Origin: Glandiceps talaboti
Taxonomy: Eukaryota; Hemichordata; Enteropneusta; Spengelidae
DNA length: 64,000 nt
Direction of reading: 5' to 3'
Assembly: GCF_964340395.1 (NCBI RefSeq)
Contig: NC_135558.1
Location: 14,269,501-14,333,500, forward strand
Of this stretch, positions 24,222 to 35,405 are shown piece after piece. Under the pieces are notes generated by a model. It saw only the letters and a program-made list of their open reading frames with translations. It ran no database searches and was not told the origin of the DNA. A program made the translations under genes and the position numbers. How positions within the stretch are numbered: the first letter of the stretch is position 1; each line of letters starts with the position of its first letter.

Positions 24222-24358
24222 CTTGCCAGCAGCTGGTGTATGCAACTTTTACAGTACCGATGACCGCAAGGCGTTTGCATAGGCTCTCGAAGAATCTTTA
24301 TGCATAGCCCACAGAGATACTTACGGGCTGGTGATAGGTCGCCAAATGTGATCGCCAT
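24222..24358 (-). CDS. Alternative RING-encoding first exon of the TRAF gene, or first exon of a lost paralogue
   Basis: An ATG at 24358 opens 45 codons plus two bases ending at a clean GTAAAT donor. The encoded start of a RING has C16, C19, C31, H33, C36 and C39 (CGHRYCKSC). The exon ends in the same phase (two bases of an Arg codon) as the exon at 21880-22022, and both are closed by the first base of the exon at 21300-21369. It could therefore be used as a mutually exclusive first exon. I found no other TRAF exons between 22022 and 24222. If it belonged to a separate gene, the rest of that gene has been deleted. Confidence 0.7.
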
Positions 24359-25249
24359 GTTCAATCAATTCGTCGGAATATTTTTCACTATGTATATGAA
24401 GAGATATTGATACTGTACAGTTGAACCAGACGTTTTGTAGGTAAATTTATAGTTCGAGTTGTAACTATTCCACGTATATAGCTGTGCATTCTATACGTCA
24501 TATACTGTAACAAACTCTGATTGTAGACAGATGACTTTCATACAGTTGAAACGTGTATAGACTCATCTATAGTATGAACACACTCTTAGCTGTGTTCATA
24601 GACAGTCTCTATATATGGGAACTTTAATTCCATGCCACGTCAGACACAGTGGTCTGATATGAGAGGGCATCTGATGTAATATTTATAATATACATAACAG
24701 TAGCCTGTAATGGCAGAACGGTTTCCTAAGTATATCATCGACCCATTGAAGAAATATGGGGTCAAGGCCGGTCAACAGGTGTCACGTCTTTGTGGTAGCA
24801 TTATACGTATACGTGTAGTTAAAATTTTTCTATTCATTTTCAACGCCACCATAATGGCGATTCTCGTAGTGAGAATGGAAAGTTCCTGTCATAAATAGTT
24901 CAGTTATTCATTCAGTTCGTTTCATATAACACGACTTGGATTTTTCCCGATTGTACCCCGAATTGCATAAATATTTGTGTCGAAATTTCCTTCACGCGTA
25001 CGCTGAAAACAGTTATGACTGATTCTTACTCAATACCGTACAATAAGTGACACCCTCTCTCCTAACAATCAGGCTTTGAAGTAGTTGCACTATTCGTGAT
25101 TCTTATGTATTACGTTACACATGGCTATATTCTAGAAAATATAGACAAAGATCTTACTGTCTATCACTAAATATTCGATTTCTTATTTTCTCTATTTTCA
25201 TCTCTTTATTGCCAATTCCCCTCTATTAACAGACGACGTTTTATTTTCA
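24359..25249. other. Probable upstream region of the TRAF gene
   Basis: No coding signal. It would hold the promoter for the first exon at 24358. I see no convincing TATA box or other defined site. Confidence 0.4.
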
Positions 25250-26590
25250 TCTGTCGGGTTTGACTCTGGATTGTATTTAGTGCCTATTGTTAAAAACAAA
25301 ACTGGTGATGTCACCGACGCAAGTAATTACCGTCCTATAGCCATTGCTACCGTCATCTCGAAACTATATGAAATTATGATACTCAGTAAATGTGATAATT
25401 CTCTTAGCACCACTGATTACCAATTTGGGTTTAAAGAAAGACACTCTACCGACATGTGTGTCTTTTTACTTAAAGAAATTATTGACTTTTATAACCGTCA
25501 CAATACGCCTGTGTTTCTGTGTTTTTTAGATGCCACTAAGGCTTTTGATCGAGTGAACCACTGGACACTTTTTCGTAAATTGCTTGACAGAAATGTACCT
25601 ATTTTCATCGTCAGAATTTTAGTTTATTGGTATCGGCATCAACGATTTTGTATCAGATGGGGATCCGTCTTGTCTGAGCAATTTCCTATAAGTAATGGTG
25701 TTAGACAAGGTGGCATTCTATCGCCTCGTCTTTTTACAGTGTATATCGATAGTTTAAGTAGCTCGCTTACTGGGACTAAGATTGGCTGTCACCTTGGAGG
25801 TAAATGTCTTAACCATCTCGTGTATGCTGATGATATTGTTTTGATATGTCCGTCAGTTAAATGTCTCAACAGTCTTGTAAAAACGTGTTGTAAATATGCT
25901 ATGAAGCACGATATTATTTTCAATCCCAAGAAGACTAAATGCCTGTCTATCATGCCACCAAGATGTAATATTTCAAACATTCCTCAGGTGAAACTTAACA
26001 ATACAGTGCTCCCATTTGTAAACAAGCATTCGTATTTAGGTGTTATTTTTAATTCTGACGGTAATGACAATGACGATATCAGACGTCAAATGAGATCATT
26101 TTATGCCAAGGCTAACACTCTTATTCGTAATTTTTGGAATTGTTCATATTCTGTTAAATGTATTTTATTTCAAGCGTATTGTTCGTCAATGTATTGTTCG
26201 CATATTTGGAGTGTTTATACCAGTAAGTGTTTTAATGTTGTACGAGTTGCGTACAATAATGCTTTTAGAATTTTACTTGGTATCAAGAGGCGTGTTAGTA
26301 TTTCTAACATGTTTGTTCGTAGTTTCATTATGACTTTTGAAAGTAAGCAGCGTATTCTGAAATCTAAATTTTATTTTAGACTTAAAGCGAGTAATAATAT
26401 TTTGATTGCTGCATCGTTGTCAGATTTTGTCATTTTTAATAGTAAATTTTGGAGAAGATTCTTTATTGAATGTTTTTAAATGTGTACTGTAAATTAGTCT
26501 TTTTGTGTCTGTTTTTATGTTGTTCGTGCAATTTATTTTGTTTATGAGCTTGCTCTCGAAATAAAACTATTATTATATTATTATTAGTAG
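25250..26590 (+). mobile_element. Non-LTR retrotransposon, 5'-truncated, (ATT)n tail
   Basis: Only the RT part remains. The 3' UTR is about 100 bp, with GAGCTTGCTCTCGAAATAAA and then ATTATTATT repeats to about 26587. It belongs to a different family from the element at 11.3 kb: YADD instead of FADD, and a different tail. Confidence 0.85.
25271..26479 (+). CDS. Reverse transcriptase fragment of a non-LTR retrotransposon
   Basis: The open frame has 402 codons and begins without a true start (a TTG at the truncation). Motifs: NYRPIAIATVISKLYE at 19-34, FLDATKAFD with catalytic D87, GVRQGGILSPRLF near 143-155, and YADD at 185-188. A Cys/Ser-rich C-terminal region (FQAYCSSMYCSHIW) follows. The sequence before the RT, including the endonuclease, is missing. 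The frame itself is intact. Confidence 0.88.
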   Translation: MYLVPIVKNKTGDVTDASNYRPIAIATVISKLYEIMILSKCDNSLSTTDYQFGFKERHSTDMCVFLLKEIIDFYNRHNTPVFLCFLDATKAFDRVNHWTLFRKLLDRNVPIFIVRILVYWYRHQRFCIRWGSVLSEQFPISNGVRQGGILSPRLFTVYIDSLSSSLTGTKIGCHLGGKCLNHLVYADDIVLICPSVKCLNSLVKTCCKYAMKHDIIFNPKKTKCLSIMPPRCNISNIPQVKLNNTVLPFVNKHSYLGVIFNSDGNDNDDIRRQMRSFYAKANTLIRNFWNCSYSVKCILFQAYCSSMYCSHIWSVYTSKCFNVVRVAYNNAFRILLGIKRRVSISNMFVRSFIMTFESKQRILKSKFYFRLKASNNILIAASLSDFVIFNSKFWRRFFIECF

Positions 26591-27520
26591 AATTCATAGA
26601 AGGTACTACCCCAACCTGTTGTAATCAAACCTGATCATGTTATAACATACACCCTTTCCAATAACCGGTCGCTAAGAGCACAAACAAAACAACCAAAAGA
26701 GAAAAATGCTTACTTACTAAAGTTGCGAACGCTATATTCGTCGATGACGTGGTGGGGTGGGGCGGGGTGGGGCTATCGCCTTCTTCGTAAGTTACTATAT
26801 AACTTAAAAGTTTTTGTTCTAATAACAACTTACTAAATGTACCCTACCTGCTACCGAATGTTAACCCATAATGTACAGAGTTTGAATTCTGATCTCTAGA
26901 GAAACCCTTTTCACCGGGTCCAGAGATTTGGGTCAATTTATTTCACCATTATGGGTAGGACAATGTCTTTCGTTTCCCTACATTCCCTACGTTATGACTT
27001 ATGTTTGAATGATTCTGTGGTTTGCAATGGCCTTTACTGTACATGTACAGTCGGAGAGATTGATAAAATTTAATATGTATGTATGACACTCGAGTCTTTA
27101 TGTATGATGAACTATTCTCGAATCTCGAACAAAGAAAAATACGCCACTGTGTTCATGTTTCCATCGATCAGGATAGACAAAATGTGGTCGGAGGTCAAGG
27201 ATAAACGGTTTGTTTACAGAAATACCGTCTATCACGAAAACAATAATAATTCACAACATGCGAATAAAAAAGTTCACGGTGTCAAAATTCATGGCCAACA
27301 CCTGAGTCAGTTGGAGTACCATAGCTACTACAAATATGTTTGACCAACATGGTGCACGTGGTGGTATCTTTTTAAAATGTACACTTGCGAAATGGAATGA
27401 TTGTGAAATCATCCAGTGCTTGCGGCATGTAATTAGGCAACCGTATACAGGTAGCGTAAAACTGTGTCACAAGTTATTATAAACGCACAGAGAATTAATT
27501 AACACAGTGCATTCAAACAT
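26591..27520. other. Intergenic DNA left of the duplicated TRAF locus
   Basis: No gene is supported. The copy to the right of the gap does not include this stretch, because the gap removes it. Confidence 0.5.
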
Positions 27521-28511
27521 AGTCACTATCAAAGTGGTGTTAATAGTGGAAAAACACCAATTATGCATTTAATATTTTCAACGTGGGGGCAGCAGTGGGA
27601 TCAAGTCCTTATCATTGATCCTGGCCCCTTTCACGTCTGACAACAATTTACACGTGTTTTTTGAAAACATATTTAAACAAAAAGGCTCTCTCAGCTTTTT
27701 AAATACTATAATTATATATCGCTTCATAGTAGCAAGAGCACAAGGTTGACATTTATCACATGTTTGTTTTTCAATAATTAATAAAGTTTACTCCATAAAC
27801 CAATACACTTTGTGAATCTCTCCTGTGTTGTGATTGCTTTTTGCTTTTGTTAGTGAGTGAGAATATATTTCAGGTTCGAAAAGAAGTTTTTCTTAGTTAT
27901 CTACTTGCATTGTATTGACGACTGTTTTGTTTGTCGATTATCTGTTACTCAATTATCTGTCATTCAAATATATCAAGATATCGTCCAATTGTACGGTGTT
28001 CGATGTGAAATATTTCCCCCATATAGATATATTTTACTGTTGTGTCTAGATGATGGTGGCGCCCTCTATGGTTTGGTAGGTGTGTATTAAATGTGCGTGA
28101 TGCCCACTCATTATTTCAGAAATTTCGAGATGTAATTGGAAAGATGTTAAATATATCATATATTCGTATATGAGAATCATTTTGTCTAGATTCCATATGG
28201 TTGTTATAATGCCCCGTATGTAGATAGAGCTTGGAAATGTTTGGAAAGAACTGTACATGTGTTTGTGTTTGTGTTTGTGTTTGTGTTTGTGTTTGTGTCA
28301 ACATCTATGTTAATACAAATGTTGATATCGTAAGACTGAGCCCGCTATAAAAACACCTCACTGTACTTGTCAGTACACTTGTCTGTGGTATGAACAACAA
28401 TTGTTTGAATTTGTTTGTTATCATGGTTAGCTTTCTAATGGATTGTAATTTAGAACATGCACGCACACACACACCTACTTTATACCTACCTACCTACTTA
28501 CATAAATAATA

Positions 28512-28562
28512 CATACATACATACATACATACATACATACATACATACATACATACATACAT

Positions 28563-28605
<43 letters not shown>

Positions 28606-28612
28606 TGCAGGC

Positions 28613-28662
<50 letters not shown>
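28512..28662. repeat. (TACA)n then (CAGA)n microsatellite
   Basis: The right copy at 57503-57655 has the same order with different unit counts. Confidence 0.95.
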
Positions 28663-28664
<2 letters not shown>

Positions 28665-29049
28665 CGTAAGAAATCCAATTAATTTGAGAACTAACTTCCT
28701 TCATCAAGGTGACCGATATCAGGGGAATTGTGTAAGCATTCAATGAAGAACTTTTGGATTCGAAGAAAAGTAATGCGTAGACAAAAATCACAATTACTTT
28801 GTGCTTTACTGCAGACAGGAAAATTATATATATATATTATATTTATATATATATATATATAATACATCAACGTCTTATTTATTGTAAATATTTTATTGAC
28901 ATATTTTGTGTTGAATTTTCATGAAAAGCTGAACTATGAAAAAATAAACATTCATGGCAGTAATTTGGTATTAACTGCTCAAGAGAAGTAAATGTATTCA
29001 GCCAGCTGAATAAGGATTTGATTATTTTATAAACACAATATACACACAA

Positions 29050-29080
<31 letters not shown>

Positions 29081-29106
29081 AAATGGAAATTGAGGAAAGA
29101 AAATGT

Positions 29107-29176
29107 GTACGTGTAAGTCAGACCCACGTCCCCTGAATACTAGTCAGAGTGCTCTAGCCAGCTGAGCTAACGTGTC
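29107..29176 (-). tRNA. tRNA-Thr-like pseudogene or tRNA-derived fragment
   Basis: On the minus strand a D-arm (TAGCTCAGCTGGCTAGAGCA) and an anticodon arm (TCTGA / loop CTAGTAT / TCAGG, anticodon AGT) fold well. The T arm lacks the TTCGA loop (GTCTGAC here) and the acceptor pairing is poor. It is probably a decayed tRNA or the head of a tRNA-derived SINE. The second copy is at 58090-58159. Confidence 0.45.
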
Positions 29177-30469
29177 AACTAGTAGATTGTGTGGGTTGTC
29201 CTGACACCTTTCTATTCCTCGGCAGGTGAGAAGAAGAACCGAATTTCTCTTTTAAGGCTTTTATATACAGAAATGAGGTTAGTGCCTGTAAATGTAAATC
29301 TTACCACGTCCACAGTTAGTGCAGGATTACTCCAAGTCGCTCGTATCAACGATAACTTTCAAAAATGCAACATCATCTTTTACATAGGCATGTCTTGTAC
29401 TATCTACTTGTGACAATGGCATGAAGAGAGGACACCCACTGGCGATATTCATATCATGTGTTGGTCGCTTGAATGAACTTGACGTTGGATCTGGACGGAA
29501 AGCATCAATCACGTGATCTCTGTTATTTTGATCTAGCCACATCAACGTGACCTTTTGACGGAAAGGCCATCTCAAAAGAGCGTCGCTAGATCCCTTCATT
29601 ACGACAAAGAAAAGAGACACGTGGTTTCCCTTTCCCATACCATCTCCGTTCAAGTAAATTCGTGCACACATTTTATAACCATGACGACTTGTATAAAAAC
29701 ATGGGGAATACAACGACACAGTTTTACCTGAAATCGCATCTTGTCGTTTTTTCCTAAAATTTGAAATTTTCCAGACCAGTTCACCATCATATGAAGCCAT
29801 TTCTAGAGATTGTATTCTAAGATCTTGTTCTGCTAGCGAGACATCTTTCAAGGCCATTATTCTATCTTGCGCTTTAATCTTTCTTTCTAAAGATTCAATT
29901 TTCTCGTTTTGTTGTGCAATCACGTGTTCAAGCTTTGTAACGTTTCCCGCTTCATTCTCCAATTGGTTACTCAGCACAGCAACAACGCCCTCATTATTTG
30001 ACATCTTCATTTGTATGCTCCTATGATTGCTTGTCAAGCCAGCAATTGTGCTGCGTAACTTGTCATATGTTTCTTTCAGTCCTTCAAGCGACAATCCACT
30101 ATCTGGGGATGGAGAATTTATCTGCTGTTGCAACTTTGTCACTTTAGTAGAGAGATTACTTATCAATGATGTCAAACCGCCAACCTGTTTCTCCTGCTTG
30201 TCCAGCTTATTTTCTATTTCAGCAACTCCATTATCATCTTTCATATTTTGTATCATCGTCAGGAATGGAATAAGAGTGTGGAGAAGTAACAATAGATGTT
30301 CCCCTATGTACTCTTTGCTGTGTTCCTTCATTTGTTGTTCCGCCACCTATAACAGAATAAATTTGATTTTATATGATACTGCTGGTGAATGCATTTTCAC
30401 ATAAGTATGTGTTGTGTGCCAGCATGTGTGATCTGACTACCCACCTGTCTGCCTTCCTGCCTCTCTATA

Positions 30470-30708
<239 letters not shown>

Positions 30709-32089
30709 AGTCCGTCCGACCGACCGACCGACCGGATCCATCCATCAGTTCTATCTAATGCTACACACTCTTTAGTCTTTTAACACCGTTATCCTTACCA
30801 TTACGTCACACCCAACTTCTTTGAATGTACACGATACTCTCTTCTTAGGACAATCGCCATTCTTAGCATCAACGTGAACTTCAATCTGTATAAAGGAAAG
30901 AGTACATCAAGGTTGAATATTATTTTTCATACACACAAACTAAACTAATTATTTTCCTATTATTATAATTCGATCATTCTTCAAAGAAGTGACTTTATTA
31001 AGCTTACTGAAACGCTTTGTTGGAAATATGTGGACTCTTATAGTCAGTGAAGTAGAGGTAACAAATCTAATTCATTGATTTTTTTAGATAAAAATGTAAA
31101 AAGGTGGATCTTTTCAAGCATAGCCTAACATGTAGTTCAAGCGAATCGCGATGCAATCTTAGTAGATCATTACACTTGCTTTATCAGGTTAACGGAGTCG
31201 ACACATTGTCATCGAGGATAATATTAAGGTATACAAATGTAATTGCATGCATCACACCCCGCTCGCCACACCCAACTCACCACACAATGCACACCCCGCA
31301 TTTCTATATAGCAATTATTCTCACCTCAGATCTTGCTATGTTTTCCTTTCCACAATATTTACAGGTCACAGGAAACTGTTGACATTCTTCATAATGACCC
31401 TAAATTAGATGCAAGTTAAACCACAATTATTGATCTCAGCAAATGCATCATGAAACTGTAACATTTAGATTAAGTGATTTTCGAACATAAATTTCTTAAC
31501 ATTGACCCAATATCTGAAACTCTATTGGTGAAGTGGGCGCTTGTTAGTAAATAAATATGACGCAAGACTAGTAAAATAACACGTTGATAACTATTCAACA
31601 ACAAAAAATGCGCCAAGTTGTAACTAATAACATCAGATTTCACCGGAGACTATTATATGATTTATCCAGAAGGGTTGTAATTCGGACTGGGTTAAATGAA
31701 TAGTGATTCCCAATGACATCGCATTTGACATTAATTTTATTGAAATTGGAAACTTGCATCATATTTTATTGTTTATGTACTAGTGCAGCAGTTTAATTAG
31801 ACTTAAATGACGTTACATACTTTCAACTCCTTGTACGTCACAGTTGTAAGACAGTGCATACAGTTGGTTACTCTCATTACACATTCTATCTCCAGATGTT
31901 CTGTCAACTTCTTCCGGAAGAACTGAGCACTGCAGCCATGTTTGATGCATTTAATGTAGGTATATGGACAACTTGGGGCATGTTCCTGTGCATTAATAGA
32001 AAGAAATAAACGTTTATTATTTTGTTGACCTTTAAAAAAATGCCAACTTGTGTAACATTGAAGAGTATTTTCATTGATTGCGTGCGTGC

Positions 32090-32248
32090 GTGGACGCCTT
32101 TGTGTTTGTGTTTGTGTTTGTGTTTGTGTTTGTGTTTGTGTTTGTGTTTGTGTGTTTGTGTTCGTGTTTGTCGTGTGATGTGATGTGGTGTGGTGTGTGC
32201 GTGCGTGCGTGGACGTGTGTTTGTGGTTTGGTGAACGTGGTGTAGTGG

Positions 32249-32282
<34 letters not shown>

Positions 32283-32310
32283 TGTGTGTGTGTGTGTGTG
32301 TGTGTCGGAT
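32090..32310. repeat. (GTGTTT)n hexamer and (GA)n/(GT)n microsatellite
   Basis: Intronic, shared with 60985-61205. The hexamer is GTGTTT and not a telomere unit. Confidence 0.9.
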
Positions 32311-32793
32311 GAAAGTACTGTTGTATATAAAATACAATATTGTAGTAATAAATATGTGTATAAGATACAAAGCGATGTAAACACCCAAGTCTATGCATGC
32401 AGTCTTTGTAACTAAAAAATCCATTTATAACTTACCTCATCATATTCTTTATACAGTCCTTTCCATTCACAACTTGTATTTACACAGTGGACTGACAGCT
32501 GATTTAATTCTCTCTTGATTGCCTTATCAGGGTATGTCTAGAAAGGGTAAAAAAAAATTTGAATTTGTAGCCATTCAATGAGTTAATGCTGTTACAAAGT
32601 TACAATAATATTTGAGAAGCTAAGAGATTTTTTTTCTAAGGACTGGTGCTGAAACTTAATGGAACATTGATATTATACCAAAATTCTATTTGTCATCTAT
32701 AAAAAAAAATTACTGTCACCATTATACCATATGCAAGCTAGGTTACATACGTTCAAACTGAAAATATAGGTTTTATAGCCTGGTCGTTCTACG

Positions 32794-33669
32794 TCACGAT
32801 ATCTCACGTCTCATAGGTTCTACTGTAATCGTTTCCCTGCAAAATGGACACTTCAACTCTTTCGTTTTCAGATTGGTGTAACAATGTGTGCAAACAAGAT
32901 GGCCACACTTTACACCCACTACCGAAACGTTGTTGGAAAAGCAGATCCTACACGTGAATAAATTTGAATTGTCCGATTGAAAATCTTCTTTCTTTCGTTT
33001 TGTAACATCTTTATCGACACTGTTAAAAACACTGAACTTTACCGCGTCACTTGTAGAATTGAACCCCATGATGTGATTCGCTAAAAATTGCAATTCTTCA
33101 TGCGACACTGTGCGGAACTGGTCGGAAGATTCCATCAATAGGGCAATACGATGAACAACACAGTAGAATTTGACCGGTTGCAAATCTGCATAGATTTCTG
33201 CAATGACCAATAGTGCATTCAAATTTTCCATATCCTCTCTGGTATTGTTGAATATCCGTTCCATTTTCCTATAGATGGCTTCAGTGATATTATTCTGTAG
33301 CCCATTGTTTGTTCTCGCCTTCTCATGAGTGCACAAAGGCCAAATGTTATACGAGTTGTTCACAGGACAACCGGTGGAGAAGGGATTTTCATACAAGAAT
33401 CCGTCCCTTGCCAAGACGTAATCGCCGTATTTGTTCATGAAGCATTCGATATTCATAACTTTTTCGTCGTGTGCGTCCTCTTCGTTTTTAGTATTTCTAC
33501 ACTGAACTATCGATGGCGATGTCAGCTCTTTCACCATACTGTCCATATATCTAATATCTCTACCAAGAACATGCTTGGAAATCTGTCCTGTGTTAAGTCT
33601 AGTGCCAATCCCAAATCCATGGTGATATGTACAGAATAATTTATCACTGAATACTTTGTTTATGTCCAT
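32794..33669 (-). CDS. RING-finger member of the island's paralogous family, with a host-derived tail
   Basis: The N-terminal 230 residues match the 235-aa (35406) and 376-aa (36402, 40243) proteins: FCTYHH, SKHVLGRDI-x-YMDSM, ECFMNKYGDYVLA, NPFS, FY-CVVHR and NHIMG. The C-terminus adds a C3HC4 RING (C256, C259, C271, H273, C276, C279, C290, C293 in the longer frame), suggesting E3 ubiquitin ligase activity. The frame can open at 33717, but I prefer the ATG at 33669. It aligns with the start of the 235-aa paralogue and lies 57 nt from a TATA box (33726-33731 on the minus strand), whereas 33717 would leave almost no leader. The last dozen or so codons and the stop lie in DNA shared with the host TRAF intron (32794-32830), so this end is a fusion product of the junction. 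Nuclear or cytosolic location is unknown. Confidence 0.8.
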   Translation of the reverse strand: MDINKVFSDKLFCTYHHGFGIGTRLNTGQISKHVLGRDIRYMDSMVKELTSPSIVQCRNTKNEEDAHDEKVMNIECFMNKYGDYVLARDGFLYENPFSTGCPVNNSYNIWPLCTHEKARTNNGLQNNITEAIYRKMERIFNNTREDMENLNALLVIAEIYADLQPVKFYCVVHRIALLMESSDQFRTVSHEELQFLANHIMGFNSTSDAVKFSVFNSVDKDVTKRKKEDFQSDNSNLFTCRICFSNNVSVVGVKCGHLVCTHCYTNLKTKELKCPFCRETITVEPMRREIS

Positions 33670-33972
33670 TTTATTTTTTTCGTTAATGGAAAGCAAATTG
33701 ACTTTTACAGTGTTCAACCTCGTTATTTATAGTGTTTCGGAATGAACATGATGACGTCAAGACAAGACATTTACGACGTCACGATGATTGCTTTTCAGTA
33801 TTTTGTCGAAGGTAGTAGAGATATAATGACGTCGTAATATTAACTAGTCACCACACATAACTATGACGTCGTTATTTTCAAGCAAAAATCCTGACGACAA
33901 ACTTTTTGATATGACGTCACACAGACCCTTTATATATGGCGTCTTTGACGTCCACCAATCACTTCCTCCACT
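33670..33972. promoter_or_regulatory. Divergent promoter with six CRE-type GACGTC sites
   Basis: GACGTC cores start at 33753, 33775, 33828, 33865, 33913 and 33947. Two are full TGACGTCA. Random sequence of this length would be expected to hold about 0.06. TATA elements are at 33930-33937 (plus, TTATATAT) and 33726-33731 (minus, TATAAA). CRE sites are bound by CREB/ATF bZIP factors in animals, so the pair of RING genes may respond to stress or cAMP-type signalling (inference). Confidence 0.65.
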
Positions 33973-34833
33973 ATGGCTCATCGACAAATGGTGTTCTCTC
34001 GTCCACAGGGAGACATAGTGCTCATGAAAGACAATGCCCTCTACATAGACACACTACGTCAAGGGGCTATGTTCTGCAAAAAATGCGATTACACCGTCCA
34101 AACGTTCAGTGAAGTAATCAACACTAGCACATCAAAGTTACTACTAGGTCACTACCTTAATTCGAAGAAATCTGCCAGGTGCTTCAAGAGATCATCGAAT
34201 CTGCTACTACAGTCTATGGTCGACGGGGTGCGAAGGATGGTCAATGACGTCACAAGAAACAGAGGCAGACACTTCGATATTTTCAATGCAATTTGCAAGA
34301 AAGTGTACAAAGACAGCAGTCAAACAATCTTCATCACTTACGACGAAAGGGTCAAGTACGTGATCTTTGTCAGCCTGTATTGCATGTGTCTCAAGGTATT
34401 CGAGCCTGACTGGACACCAATGACGCAAGAAGCAGTCTCATACGCGTACTGCACCAGTAATCATGCTGCTTACATATACGAAGTCGACAGACATCTCGAA
34501 GGTTTGGTGAAGAAGTCCTCCGTGCTAGCAGAACTTAAGGAACGTGTCAATACCATAATCGAGGTGTGTGAGTGGGCAGACGACGACGATCTGAACATGC
34601 CGTCCATCAACACAGTCAACATCACTGAAACCAAAATGGATTCGGACATTGTAAAAGAGAGGTTCACGTGCAAGATCTGTTATTCAGACATTGTTTCAGT
34701 ATTTGGAGAGTGTGGTCATGCTTTTTGTGACAACTGCCACCAAAGACTGTTCCGTGTAGCAGAGTCCGAAAGACAGATGTTAACGTGCCCGGTCTGTAGG
34801 TCGTGGTACACTCCTCATAGAATATACACGTAA
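33973..34833 (+). CDS. RING-finger protein with a possible BIR-like N-terminal zinc site
   Basis: 286 residues. The C-terminal C3HC4 RING is clear: C233, C236, C247, H249, C252, C255, C272, C275 (CKICYSD, ECGHAFCDNC, CPVC). Near the N-terminus ALYIDTLRQGAMFCKKC, with H60 and C70, gives C-x2-C-x21-H-x9-C. That resembles a divergent BIR zinc site and would make this an IAP-like BIR-RING arrangement. The spacing is longer than normal and the usual Trp/Pro residues are absent, so this part is tentative. The middle has an acidic patch (WADDDDL). TATA is 36-43 nt upstream of the ATG, and AATAAA follows at about 34870. The gene is divergent from the neighbouring RING gene. A role as an E3 ligase, perhaps blocking cell death, is inference. 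Confidence 0.78.
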   Translation: MAHRQMVFSRPQGDIVLMKDNALYIDTLRQGAMFCKKCDYTVQTFSEVINTSTSKLLLGHYLNSKKSARCFKRSSNLLLQSMVDGVRRMVNDVTRNRGRHFDIFNAICKKVYKDSSQTIFITYDERVKYVIFVSLYCMCLKVFEPDWTPMTQEAVSYAYCTSNHAAYIYEVDRHLEGLVKKSSVLAELKERVNTIIEVCEWADDDDLNMPSINTVNITETKMDSDIVKERFTCKICYSDIVSVFGECGHAFCDNCHQRLFRVAESERQMLTCPVCRSWYTPHRIYT

Positions 34834-35405
34834 TTGTTGTTCTTGTTCATGTTCAAGACATATGTATTAATAAAATTTATTAATTAGAAACGCTTTGTCT
34901 TACTCTTTTGTTTTATAAACAATACTAATGCAATTTTTAAGGGTCATTTTCAAATTGCAAAATTCGGGGTTTTTTAAAAATTTTGACAAAATCTCCCTTA
35001 CCCCTTCTAAAAAATGATTTTTTTTTCCCGTAGTCCTATGTTAAAAAATTACTTAACTCTCCTTGCTATAGAAGGCATGCGATCACACTAGTCAACAAAA
35101 AAAACCACATTGAACAAATTTGGCAAATTGTGTGTCATTGGTGTAGCTTTCGTAAAGTAGGAATGTGTCACATGAATTATGTGAGTTTTAACTGTCACAA
35201 AATATTTGTGTCCAATGAAATGTGAGTTTTCACTGGCGCAAAACAATTATGTGTCCAATGAACTACCATGTGACAAGTCATGAATCACCCAACTCCATTT
35301 GCATATTGGTGAAAGTGAATTGACATGTGACACACAACACTCTTTGGAGACAAAACGACCAAACATGTAGTTTGTAGTTAATTGTAAATAAAGCTTTATT
35401 GCTTT
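34834..35405. other. Spacer with degenerate copies of the island's repeat motifs
   Basis: 34938-34990 holds AAGGGTCATTTTCAAATTGC and CGGGGTTTTTTAAAAATTTT, a single copy of the motif repeated in the 279-bp array and, inverted, in the 311-bp array. 35118-35345 has two TGTGTCCAATGAA boxes and an ATTTGCAT octamer. This part also recurs, diverged, at 39515-39700. Confidence 0.7.

Noticed and set aside
24710-24898. 62-codon frame near the second LINE
   Set aside because: Short, no domain, no splice or promoter support.
27857-28090. 77-codon frame present identically at 56836-57069
   Set aside because: Identical only because the whole segment is duplicated. No domain and AT-rich.
32090-32190. Telomere-like repeat
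   Set aside because: The unit is GTGTTT, inside an intron, and shared by both TRAF copies. It is not TTAGGG and not at an end.
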